NCBI GenBank assembly: GCA_036500765.1
Contig: DASYBM010000004.1
Location: 1,798,001 to 1,862,000 of the forward strand
Length of the DNA: 64,000 bases
Source: Candidatus Sulfotelmatobacter sp.
GTDB lineage: Bacteria; Acidobacteriota; Terriglobia; Terriglobales; Acidobacteriaceae
Reading direction: 5' to 3'
The translations under genes and the position numbers were made by a program. Shown piece by piece: positions 44,114 to 52,534 of this stretch (the stretch's first letter is position 1; each line of letters begins with the position of its first letter). The notes under the pieces are model-generated. The model was not told the origin of the DNA and did not search any database. It saw only the letters and a program-made list of their open reading frames with translations.

Positions 44114-45160
44114 ATGGACATACGGGAAATCGCGAAGCGCGCCAGGGTCTCGACGGCTACCGTGTCGCGGACGATTAACCGCATTCCGACGGTAAATGCA
44201 GCGCTTGCGAAGCGGGTTTGGAAGGTCGTAGACGAACTGGGATACTATCCCAACACCCAGGCCAGATCGCTGGTATCGGGGCGCAGCCGGATTTTTGGCC
44301 TCATCGTCTCTGAGATGGTCAATCCGTTCTTTCCTGAGATTGTGCAGGTGTTCGAGACCATTGCGGTTCAGCATCACTACGAAATCCTGCTGACCTCGAC
44401 CGTCAACGATCCAAAACGCATGGAGACTTCGGTTCGACGCATGATCGAGCGCCGGGTGGACGGCGTTGCGGTAATGACATTCGGCATGGAAGAACTTCTT
44501 CTCGAAGACCTGAAGATACGCAATGTGCCGCTGGTGTTTGTGGACGTCGGGCCCGCGCGGCCGAGAGTGAGCAATATCCGGATCGATTACCTTCATGGCA
44601 TACGGCAGGCGGTGCAACATCTGGCGGCTCTGCGCCACGAGCGAATCGCTTTCATCACCGGACCGCTCGCGCTCAAATCCGCGGCGGCCCGTAAGAATGC
44701 ATTCGTGCAGTCGATGGAAGAGATCGGGCTCACCGCGAAACCCGATCTGATCATCGAGGGGGATCACACGCTCGAAGGAGGAATGAAAGCGATGGCAGCG
44801 CTGCCACGGGGCCGTACTCGGCCCACCGCAGTCATGTGCTCCAATGACATGACGGCGATCGGGGTTATGCGGCAGAGCTACGACGCCAAAATCTCGATTC
44901 CCCGCGACTTGTCGGTTGTCGGCTTTGACAACATTCGCCTGGCACAGTTCGTCTTGCCGCCACTCGCGACCGTGCAAATGTCGCAGGCGGAACTGGCACG
45001 CCTGGCATTTGAAGCGCTTCTGTCCGATGTGCAAAGCGAGGCTTCGGCACCGCATGGCACAGAATACGTTCTTCAGACCAGTTTGGTGCTGCGAGAGTCG
45101 ACAGCCATGGCCCCGGGAACGGGAGCGCGAACGCGCAGCGGAGAGCACAGAAATGCGTAA
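44114..45160 (+). CDS. LacI-family transcriptional regulator
   Basis: A 348-residue repressor. The N-terminal LacI helix-turn-helix (IREIAKRARVSTATVSRTIN) and hinge (ARSLVSGRSRIFGLI) precede a periplasmic-binding-like sugar domain (FGLIVSEMVNPFFPEIVQVFE ... LSVVGFDNIRLA). It lies 12 bases after the beta-helix gene and overlaps the esterase gene by eight bases (ATGCGTAA). The matching GTAAACG-type operators before the TonB receptor make it the likely local regulator. The inducer is unknown, probably a sugar. Confidence 0.92.
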   Translation: MDIREIAKRARVSTATVSRTINRIPTVNAALAKRVWKVVDELGYYPNTQARSLVSGRSRIFGLIVSEMVNPFFPEIVQVFETIAVQHHYEILLTSTVNDPKRMETSVRRMIERRVDGVAVMTFGMEELLLEDLKIRNVPLVFVDVGPARPRVSNIRIDYLHGIRQAVQHLAALRHERIAFITGPLALKSAAARKNAFVQSMEEIGLTAKPDLIIEGDHTLEGGMKAMAALPRGRTRPTAVMCSNDMTAIGVMRQSYDAKISIPRDLSVVGFDNIRLAQFVLPPLATVQMSQAELARLAFEALLSDVQSEASAPHGTEYVLQTSLVLRESTAMAPGTGARTRSGEHRNA

Positions 45161-47129
45161 ATCTCATTTGCGGTTTCGTATATTTCCGTTCTTTCTGTTT
45201 TTTGGATTTTTTCTCGCCCTGGCATGGGCTGATCCTGCCCTTCCCCATGCGATCAGCGATCATGCGGTGTTTCAACAAGACCGCGAGATTCACGTATGGG
45301 GTACAGCCGATCCCGGCGAGCCAATTGCGGTCACGCTGGGGAAAAACACTCGAGCCACGCACGCCGATCCGGGTGGCCATTGGAGCGTCCTGCTGCCGGC
45401 CATGCGAGCCGGTGGCCCATTTACGTTGAGAGTCCTCGGGAAAAAAGAAGTTGTCATTAAAGACGTAATGATCGGTGAGGTGTGGGTGGCTTCCGGCCAA
45501 TCGAACATGACATTCGCGCTGAGTGGCTCCACGGGCGCTGCAGAAGAAATTCCCAAGGCCGACTATCCGGGCATTCGCCTGTTCACGGTTCCGAAAAGAG
45601 TTGCTCAATCTCCACAATCGGACACGCTGGCGGCCTCATGGCAGCTTTGTACGCCCGACACAGCCAAGGAGTTCTCCGCGGTGGCGTATTACTTTGCACG
45701 CGACCTTCACCGCAAACTCAATGTCCCGATCGGAATCATCGAAAGCGCGTGGCCAGGAACTGCGGCGGAAGAGTGGATCGCCCCGGAGGAGATTGAGCGG
45801 GACCCGCAGATCAAGCCGATGTTCGACGAATGGAACCGCCATGAAAACAAGGGATTCGCTGGCGCCAGGTTCGACCTGGAGTTCGACGATTTCGAATTGC
45901 TTCCCGATCCAGCCAGCCAGGGCAAGCCGACGCCGTTCGCCGATTTTGACGATGGCAGCGCGCGAAACTCGCTGGGCGGATATTTTTCCTACGATTTCCG
46001 AGATGCTCCCGCGACTTCATTCGAACTCGAAACGCCCGGCCGTAGTGGACAAGGATACGCCGCGCATGTGGCGGGCCAACTCGATGCGTCCGACGACTCT
46101 CGCCTGAGCGTGCGATATCAGACTGACGGCTCTGCGACGGATCTCAGTGGATATGCGGGAGTTCGATTCTGGGTTCGCGGAGACGGCAGGTTTCGCATTC
46201 GTTCCCTGCAACCGACGATCACCGATTGGGATGACTATTCCACACACTTGCTTCCCGCGTCGTCAGACTGGAGACCGGTCACCATCTGGTTCCGAGATCT
46301 GCGGCAGGAGGGGTGGGGCGTAACCGAGGACTTCACTCCGAATTCGTTAATTGGTTTCGTCATAGAGAGCGTGCCCGCGTCGGGCTATCCTTCGCGTCCG
46401 GCAACCGGATTATTTCAAGGCATGATTGCGCCGCTGTTGCCGTATCCCTTTCGTGGCGCGATCTGGTACCAAGGCGAGAGCAACGGATGGAAGCCCGCTC
46501 AATATCGAACGCTTCTCCCCGATCTCATCGAAAGCTGGCGCTCGGCGTCTCGCCAGCCCGATATGCAGTTTCTGATCGTGCAATTGCCCAATCATGGAGC
46601 CGTGCCCGCTCAACCGGGGGAGTCGGCCTGGGCGGAATTGCGCGAAGCACAACTACTGACCGTGAAGCAGATGCCAGGCACGGGCTTAGCGGTGACCATC
46701 GATGTGGGTGACCCCAAGGATTTGCATCCCCATCGCAAAGCCGAGGTCGGAGAGCGTTTGGCCCTCTGGGCGCTCGGGACCACGTACCACAAATCCATTG
46801 TTTATTCCGGGCCAATGTATGAATCCATGGCGGTAGAGCGCGGCACGATCAGAATCCGCTTCGCCCACACCGGGGGCGGCTTGAAAGCGAACGACGACGG
46901 CGCTCTGCGCGGATTTGCTATCGCCGGCGAGGACCGCGTGTTCCATTGGGCCGAAGCGCAAATCGACCGAGATTCGGTCGTAGTTTCCAGCCCCCAGGTC
47001 GCCGCTCCCGTTGCCGTGCGCTACGCATGGGGCGATAGCCCTGAATGCAATCTCTTCAATGCAGAAGGACTTCCGGCGTCTCCGTTCCGCACCGACCTGT
47101 GGCAGGATCCGGTCGGGAACGCCAAGTAA
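45153..47129 (+). CDS. secreted sialate O-acetylesterase-like (SASA, SGNH) enzyme with an inserted beta domain
   Basis: About 658 residues with a signal peptide (RIFPFFLFFGFFLALAWA). A small beta domain comes first, then the SASA esterase core. The nucleophile Ser sits in ASGQSNM (near residue 117), WYQGESN is near 440, and the His block DLHPHRKAEVGERL is near 525. Between the first two blocks, residues ~263-424, a beta-rich segment opening DFDDGSARNSLGGYFSYDF interrupts the core and resembles CIA30/carbohydrate-binding folds. It likely deacetylates glycans. The ATG overlaps the end of the LacI gene. Substrate could be acetyl-xylan, pectin or sialate. Confidence 0.85.
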   Translation: MRKSHLRFRIFPFFLFFGFFLALAWADPALPHAISDHAVFQQDREIHVWGTADPGEPIAVTLGKNTRATHADPGGHWSVLLPAMRAGGPFTLRVLGKKEVVIKDVMIGEVWVASGQSNMTFALSGSTGAAEEIPKADYPGIRLFTVPKRVAQSPQSDTLAASWQLCTPDTAKEFSAVAYYFARDLHRKLNVPIGIIESAWPGTAAEEWIAPEEIERDPQIKPMFDEWNRHENKGFAGARFDLEFDDFELLPDPASQGKPTPFADFDDGSARNSLGGYFSYDFRDAPATSFELETPGRSGQGYAAHVAGQLDASDDSRLSVRYQTDGSATDLSGYAGVRFWVRGDGRFRIRSLQPTITDWDDYSTHLLPASSDWRPVTIWFRDLRQEGWGVTEDFTPNSLIGFVIESVPASGYPSRPATGLFQGMIAPLLPYPFRGAIWYQGESNGWKPAQYRTLLPDLIESWRSASRQPDMQFLIVQLPNHGAVPAQPGESAWAELREAQLLTVKQMPGTGLAVTIDVGDPKDLHPHRKAEVGERLALWALGTTYHKSIVYSGPMYESMAVERGTIRIRFAHTGGGLKANDDGALRGFAIAGEDRVFHWAEAQIDRDSVVVSSPQVAAPVAVRYAWGDSPECNLFNAEGLPASPFRTDLWQDPVGNAK

Positions 47130-47157
47130 AAAATACGAGAGTCGAAGCAATCGAAAG

Positions 47158-47180
47158 TGGTGAGCGCGGAAGGAATCGAA
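47158..47180. repeat. left attachment site (partial tRNA-Lys copy)
   Basis: TGGTGAGCGCGGAAGGAATC plus GAA is identical to 55748-55770, the last 23 bases of tRNA-Lys on the opposite strand. No tRNA body follows, so this is the displaced half-site made by integration. Confidence 0.88.
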
Positions 47181-47259
47181 TCCACGCTTAAACGTAAAAT
47201 CAACAACATGCAAGGCCACGGATGGCACTGTAGTCCATGAAGAGCATCACTAAACCTGC

Positions 47260-47282
47260 TAACGGATTGCGAACGGATCGCA
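47260..47282. repeat. arm-type repeat, left end
   Basis: TAACGGATTGC followed by CGGATCGCA resembles 55701-55724 near the other end. Each copy holds CGGATTGC and CGGATCGC in tandem. These may be integrase arm-binding sites. Confidence 0.5.
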
Positions 47283-47557
47283 GATCACGAGCGATTATCC
47301 TTAAAACCTCAAAAGAAGAAGCCCGAAGGCCAGTTTGCCGAAAACTCCACTTCATCGTTTGAGTTCCCAACGTCATATTAACACGCTAGTCCGAACCCGA
47401 TATTAGTGCTGCCCCATGTGTAAGGGAAGTTACGGAGACTCGGGCCAGCAGCACGGTTTCGGTACGCTGCCATTGTATCCGTGCTTTCGATTCCGGGAAA
47501 AACGGTGAAACGTCCCGCCCTGGCCACGATCTTCTTCAAATCGAGGAGGCCACTTCT

Positions 47558-47959
47558 TCATTTGTGAGGTGGCATTATTCTGGTGCCCCCTTGAGACTTG
47601 GCCTTGTCTAGCCTTCTCCACAAAACGCTGATTATTAGGAACCCTTCAGCGATAAGCGCCATACTCCAGATGAGTTTCGGAACTCCATATCTTCCCAACG
47701 ATAATGCAGAAAGCAAGACGATGATACCCACAATATGGAGTCCAAATAGGAAAGCCAAATCCCGCAGAAAATGTGCACGGCCCCAGAGAGAACGTAAGAC
47801 TGTGATTACGAGCGCAAATAGGGTCACTGTGTAGACAACGCCATCTTCCCATTTCTGCGTGAGGCCCACGCTCTCGCTAACGACAATGGACGCAGCCATT
47901 AGACCGAACACGATTGCTCCCTGCCAGAACGTGAATTTCTTAGTCTTGTCAGCAGCCAT
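47558..47959 (-). CDS. four-helix membrane protein, paralogue of the RHS-linked protein
   Basis: A 133-residue protein with about four hydrophobic segments. It is clearly related to the protein at 48349-48711: both share WEDGVVYTV, then FA-V-T-LR-LWGRA and a similar GVPK/GIPK segment. Its ATG lies one base after the TGA of the orphan RHS tip. By position it would be the immunity protein of that tip. This is inference; no named family was recognised. The distal tail (SQGGTRIMPPHK) is not shared. Confidence 0.72.
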   Translation of the reverse strand: MAADKTKKFTFWQGAIVFGLMAASIVVSESVGLTQKWEDGVVYTVTLFALVITVLRSLWGRAHFLRDLAFLFGLHIVGIIVLLSALSLGRYGVPKLIWSMALIAEGFLIISVLWRRLDKAKSQGGTRIMPPHK

Positions 47960-47960
47960 C

Positions 47961-48327
47961 TCAGTTACTCATACAGGCCTTGTATTCGTCCTGTAGTGCC
48001 TTTAATGCGGAATAGCCCGTATACGCCAATGCCGCATACCCGGCGTATTCGAAGAAATTTTTCGCTATCGACATCGGTACTCCTGTATTTGCCCGAATGG
48101 AATACTGGAGAGCGGTGCTACCCGCAGCAATCTCCGGGTCCCACGTGTGAGGCAATCTCCGCGGTACCACCCACAACAGCAGTGGGGCTATAGTCGCTAC
48201 CAAGCAGGACATGTCCATAGGGGATCACTGTCTCTGCTGCTGCCATATTCGCTTGATGCAAACAGTATTGTTTCTTATAGTTGGGAGCCACCGAGTTGCG
48301 CCGCTGGAGAATCGTTTGCAGGATCAC
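47961..48327 (-). pseudogene. orphan RHS C-terminal tip, frameshifted
   Basis: Two overlapping frames reproduce the tip of the intact RHS protein. The first (48327 down to about 48140) has NYKKQYCLHQAN, matching DYKKNYCSDQAN. The second (from about 48150 to 47961) has AAGSTALQYSIRANTGVPMS and GYSALKALQDEYKACMSN, matching AGSTAIKYAIRSNTDIAMS and GYDALKAAQEETKACME. One frameshift separates them. It is an orphan module of the kind RHS loci leave downstream when the tip is replaced. Confidence 0.75.
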
Positions 48328-48348
48328 GTTGAGAATTGAATCGAATAG

Positions 48349-48711
48349 TCAATGTCTTAACCTCGCCATTCTTTTCCTCAAAACGACCGCTATAAAGACG
48401 CCCTCCGCTCCGCCAATTGGGATTAGAAGAAGCTTAGGGATACCAAATCGCCAAGGAGGCAACGACTGGATGGCAACGAGGACAAGGATGACATGCATCG
48501 TGAAAATGAGGGCGAGACTTCGCCAGAACGTTGCCCGGCCCCATAATCGTCGCAAAGCGGTTGCTACCACAGCAAACACAGCGACCGTATAGACAACGCC
48601 GTCTTCCCAACGGTGTGCTAAGCCGATCAGTTCAGAAACTGCAATCGCAGAAGCAACTAGCCCCAAGAGGATAGTCCATTCGAGAATCGTGAAGTTTTGT
48701 TGCCTCGCCAT
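48349..48711 (-). CDS. four-helix membrane protein directly after the RHS gene (putative immunity protein)
   Basis: About 120 residues with four hydrophobic segments and a basic C-terminus (LRKRMARLRH). The ATG at 48711 follows GGGGA and lies 21 bases after the RHS stop; a GTG at 48744 is in frame and would overlap the RHS end. The position right after an RHS C-terminal tip is where immunity genes lie. Homology to the protein after the orphan tip supports a tip-specific partner. No known family was recognised. Confidence 0.75.
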   Translation of the reverse strand: MARQQNFTILEWTILLGLVASAIAVSELIGLAHRWEDGVVYTVAVFAVVATALRRLWGRATFWRSLALIFTMHVILVLVAIQSLPPWRFGIPKLLLIPIGGAEGVFIAVVLRKRMARLRH

Positions 48712-48731
48712 TTGTATCCCCGGTTCCTGAC

Positions 48732-51700
48732 CTACTCCATGCACGCTTTGGTTTCCTCTTGGGCAGCCTTCAAAGCATCGTAGCCACTGTATAACATCAA
48801 GAGTCCAGCTACGCCTCCGAATATCTTGGAGCTAGTGGACATCGCAATATCAGTGTTGGACCGAATGGCATACTTGATCGCGGTGCTGCCAGCCATTGCA
48901 TCTAACGCTAAATGCGCTCCGACGTCCATGGAAACGTGTCTAATTGTGGGCGCGTAATTTCCGTGAGTAATACCTGGAAGAAGTGCCTCCAGGGCCGCCT
49001 GGTTTGCTTGATCCGAACAATAGTTCTTCTTATAGTCCGGGGGCCCCGCACTGATTGTCGCAGTGACTCCATTGTTGTTTGTGGCGCCTAGCGCGAGCTG
49101 GGCCTGCGATGTCAGGAAAGACAAATTCGCTGGTGGTCCGCAGATGAGATAACCACCCACTATTGCGTAACCTTGCCCTGGACACGGGCTATAGCCTGGA
49201 TTGGCGTCTGGATTTGGACAAGATGCAAAGGTTACGATTACAAGAACTCCACCGCTGTAGTAACCATAGCCCGGCTCGCCGCAAAGCCCCAGCGGGTCAA
49301 AAAAGAGCAAAGGATCGTCCATCACGTACGCATATCTGTTCCACGTCTGCGGATTCATTGGGTTCACCGCTGCCATGCCCGCAGGGTCAGGAGAAATCCA
49401 ACGCCCCTGCGTTGGGCTGTGTTCGCGGAATGGGAAGTCGTAAAGGGTACTCACCGTGTCGGCATTCTGGCCCGTGAATGAAGGATCGGCAGTGCCCGTG
49501 GTCGTATACTGCTCGCCGAACGGAGCATACGCTAGGTCGGAGTAGACTCCTCGCGCCGCCGTGCTAGTCAGCCGCGCACTACCGAGCCAGTCCGCATGGC
49601 GGTAATATGCAGGGCTGCCACTGGACGAATTATAAATAGCCATGCCGCCGCCCGGAAGATTGACGAACGCCTTCACCAACGTTTGACCGTTCATAATGGC
49701 CGTCTTGCCTGCTGGACCATACAGAATCTGAGTATTGGCCGATCCATTCTGCTGTTCCACCATGAGGCCATTGGCATCATAAATCAAATTCGTGGTATTG
49801 ATCCTGGCAGGATTCCCGAAAACGTCCCAAGTGTAGGTGTTCAAATTGTCTTTTATCAGATTGCCGTTACCATCGTAGTATGGCGCGCTAACGCCCGGAA
49901 TCGCCGTGTACTGGTTGGTTGCGGTCGAGTAGGTCGGGCTAAAGGCCCCGGAACCCGCTTTCGTGATATTGCCGAACGGATCATAGGTGAAGTTTTGTTG
50001 CCACGGGGTCGAGCAGTTGTCGGCGTAGTTCGTCGGAGGACCAGTGAGGCCCGGTTCAAGACCGACCCTGCCCAAGTCGTCATAAAGGAAATTGCAAGTC
50101 TGGCTATCGGTAGTGCTCGAAAGGCTGTCGGCGATCACCAGCTTCTGTAGCGTTCCGTCTGCATTCCAGGTGAGCGTACCTTTGTCGTTCACCCCGTTCA
50201 CCGCAAAGCTATAGGTCTCTAAGCGTCCGGTATTGGGGTCGAACGTGAAGTTGTCGTTATCAGCAGTGCCGAGCGTGACCTTGGTCAGGGCTCCGATTGG
50301 TTCACTTGTCCCACTGGCGACGTAGGTGACTCCGGTGACCGGGTTCGTTCCAGAAGCGGCGTTGACTTTCGTGAAGCGGCCTTCGCCATCCAACCCGGCT
50401 CCATTGCTGGCACCGTAGTAGATCGTCGGGAATATTGCGGTCGAACTCGCGGTGAGGGCTATCAGCGCATTAACGGCTCCGTTCGCCCAATAGGAAGCCT
50501 GCGAGTGGTAGTAGCCCGCGGAGTGAGGGGTAGATTCGTAGACATCCGTGAGATGGCCATCGGCGTCGTAGCCGTACCACTCATCGGTAATAACTCCGGC
50601 GGCAGTTCCGTAACCTGTACAATTGTCCGTTTCCGCCTCCGCCAAACGCGCGAGTGTATTGGTGACAGTTACGCCCGTGGGTTTTGAACCGAGGACTCCG
50701 TTCGTGTTGTCATAGCGGAAACGCTTGCAGTAGTACGCGTCAGGGCCACTCCAACCAACATCCGTCACGCGATGTAAGGCGTCGTAATAGAAATAGGACC
50801 CATCTCCATTGTTCTTGACCGCAGCAAGAAGGTCCCCGGGCGAAGTCGTTACCCCTGAATACGTATCGTAAGAATATGTCGTTGTGGAAGATTCCGGGTT
50901 GCTTTCAGTTTTCAGACGGCTCAGCATATCGTACGTATAGGTGCGGGTTTGCTGGTTTGATGTTGACTGTGCGTTCTGCGTGACGGCAAGCAGATTCCCA
51001 AGAGCATCGTAAGTGTACTTGGTCCAATATCCGGTCTTCGAATTTGATTGGCCGCAAGTGCCACCCAGCCAGGGGCTGGTTCCCGGAGTCACTTCGCACA
51101 CGGAAGCGAGCCGTCCCAATCCGTCATATTCGAACTGCTTTACCTTCGTGTGCTCATTGGTGGGAGCGGGGCCGAGAGTCTGAAGCATGTCGTTCTGAAT
51201 GTATTGATACGTAATGGTTCCGCCGCCGCCGTCAGTGACCGTCAAGGGCCTGCCAAGCGCGTCATACGTGGTTGTAGTGCTGGGAGCCGTCGAGTTGGTT
51301 GCGCCAGCCGCTGCCTGAAACGGCATCGTTAATCGTGAAGCCTGACCCATGATGTTGTAGTCAGTTTCGGTCGAGTCATATTCGGCCAAACTTGGAGTCT
51401 GCCCCCGCTGGCTTAGGCTGGGTCGTCCAAATCCTTCGACCGTAGTTCGAAGATCGGACACGGAATTTTGGCTGTTGAAAGTGAGGGCACTTTCCGTCGT
51501 GGTTTGGCCGGCGTAAGTGAAGTTTGTAGTATTCAATAGTTGGTCTTGAGTCCAGTCCGGACGCCAGAAACTGGCGTCGGTAGTGTAGTCGCTCGTTACC
51601 GTCTTGCCATTTTCGTCGCCAGCCGTGAGCATCACTCCGCCGATGCAATTCCAGCTATACGAACGTGAAAGACTTAGTGGCTCTGTCACACTCGTCGGAA

Positions 51701-52400
51701 ATGCGTTCCCGCACGTTGAAGTGGAATTGGGATAATTGTACGTATACATGGCGGCAAGGCCCGTGCTGGTCGTTCCGAGTTGACTCACCGTCTGCAGGTT
51801 TCCAGTGTCGAAGTATGTGTAAGTTTGGTAAAGCGTGGTGCTCGCGTTGGCCTGAGTAGCAAGGGTTGTCAGATTACCCCGCGCGCCCGAAATGGACGTA
51901 TGTTGCGGGGTGCCCGTGGTTTGAGTAGGCGTTCCCTGATCGTACGTGTACGAGGTGGACTTCAGCTTGACCTGACTGCCGCTGCTCCAGTCGTAGACAA
52001 GCACCTGACACGGCACCGTCATCCCGTTGCTGAGAGGCGTGCAGGTTGAGCCGCTGTAGCTTCCATAAGAAGTAGCTGTTTCGCGGACAAGTAAACTTGC
52101 CGACGGTGCCGCGCCCAGTGCGACGCCGTAGTCGTATTCCTTGTCGTCAAGCCCCGTGGTATTGTACTGGACCTCTGATAAACGATTCTGGCCGCTCCCG
52201 AGTTGTGTATAAACGTCTGTTTGTTTGATTGGCAACACTGACGACGTGACGCCCGAACACGCCGCATAATTTCCGTTGTAGCAGGTAGTAATCGTGGCAA
52301 GGGGCGTTCCGGTGGCGCTTCCCTGGTATATCTGCCGCTGCGTCTCGTAAAAGAACGGAACTCCAAGGGTAGTGTCGTCGACAAAATTGATTATCGTCAC
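48732..52400 (-). CDS. RHS-repeat protein with variable C-terminal tip, N-terminally truncated
   Basis: A 1222-residue RHS/YD-repeat protein. Many YTYDALGN / FEYDGLGRL units form the shell, and the core ends with GRWISPDPAGM and NRYAYVMDDPLLFFDPLGL (about 1035-1039). A 183-residue tip follows (48735-49283), with DYKKNYCSDQAN, AGSTAIKYAIRSNT and a hydrophobic FGGVAGLLMLYSGY segment. The first in-frame start is a GTG without ribosome-binding site. No signal peptide or secretion domain precedes the repeats, and a stop lies about 30 codons upstream, so the 5' part seems lost. Confidence 0.85.
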   Translation of the reverse strand: MTIINFVDDTTLGVPFFYETQRQIYQGSATGTPLATITTCYNGNYAACSGVTSSVLPIKQTDVYTQLGSGQNRLSEVQYNTTGLDDKEYDYGVALGAAPSASLLVRETATSYGSYSGSTCTPLSNGMTVPCQVLVYDWSSGSQVKLKSTSYTYDQGTPTQTTGTPQHTSISGARGNLTTLATQANASTTLYQTYTYFDTGNLQTVSQLGTTSTGLAAMYTYNYPNSTSTCGNAFPTSVTEPLSLSRSYSWNCIGGVMLTAGDENGKTVTSDYTTDASFWRPDWTQDQLLNTTNFTYAGQTTTESALTFNSQNSVSDLRTTVEGFGRPSLSQRGQTPSLAEYDSTETDYNIMGQASRLTMPFQAAAGATNSTAPSTTTTYDALGRPLTVTDGGGGTITYQYIQNDMLQTLGPAPTNEHTKVKQFEYDGLGRLASVCEVTPGTSPWLGGTCGQSNSKTGYWTKYTYDALGNLLAVTQNAQSTSNQQTRTYTYDMLSRLKTESNPESSTTTYSYDTYSGVTTSPGDLLAAVKNNGDGSYFYYDALHRVTDVGWSGPDAYYCKRFRYDNTNGVLGSKPTGVTVTNTLARLAEAETDNCTGYGTAAGVITDEWYGYDADGHLTDVYESTPHSAGYYHSQASYWANGAVNALIALTASSTAIFPTIYYGASNGAGLDGEGRFTKVNAASGTNPVTGVTYVASGTSEPIGALTKVTLGTADNDNFTFDPNTGRLETYSFAVNGVNDKGTLTWNADGTLQKLVIADSLSSTTDSQTCNFLYDDLGRVGLEPGLTGPPTNYADNCSTPWQQNFTYDPFGNITKAGSGAFSPTYSTATNQYTAIPGVSAPYYDGNGNLIKDNLNTYTWDVFGNPARINTTNLIYDANGLMVEQQNGSANTQILYGPAGKTAIMNGQTLVKAFVNLPGGGMAIYNSSSGSPAYYRHADWLGSARLTSTAARGVYSDLAYAPFGEQYTTTGTADPSFTGQNADTVSTLYDFPFREHSPTQGRWISPDPAGMAAVNPMNPQTWNRYAYVMDDPLLFFDPLGLCGEPGYGYYSGGVLVIVTFASCPNPDANPGYSPCPGQGYAIVGGYLICGPPANLSFLTSQAQLALGATNNNGVTATISAGPPDYKKNYCSDQANQAALEALLPGITHGNYAPTIRHVSMDVGAHLALDAMAGSTAIKYAIRSNTDIAMSTSSKIFGGVAGLLMLYSGYDALKAAQEETKACME

Positions 52401-52534
52401 GTCATTGGCCGATCCCGTATTGACCGGTACAACAGTCAGAAGGTCACGCAGGAAACAATCAAATCTCCCACTATTTCGCGTACTTCAGTGTGAGATTGGC
52501 TTGCACCGCTTTCGGTGTCAGAACGGAAAACTCA

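Larger units (their letters stand above)
47130..47557. other. junction region at the left end of the integrated element
   Basis: No supported gene in about 430 bases. It holds the left att copy (47158-47180) and an arm-type repeat (47260-47282). Confidence 0.5.

Noticed and set aside
47158-47182. Second tRNA gene
   Set aside because: Only the 3' end is present; D arm, anticodon arm and acceptor 5' strand are missing, so it is an att copy.
47430-47621. Small minus-strand frame near the left att site
   Set aside because: It overlaps the end of the membrane protein gene in another frame and has no coding character.
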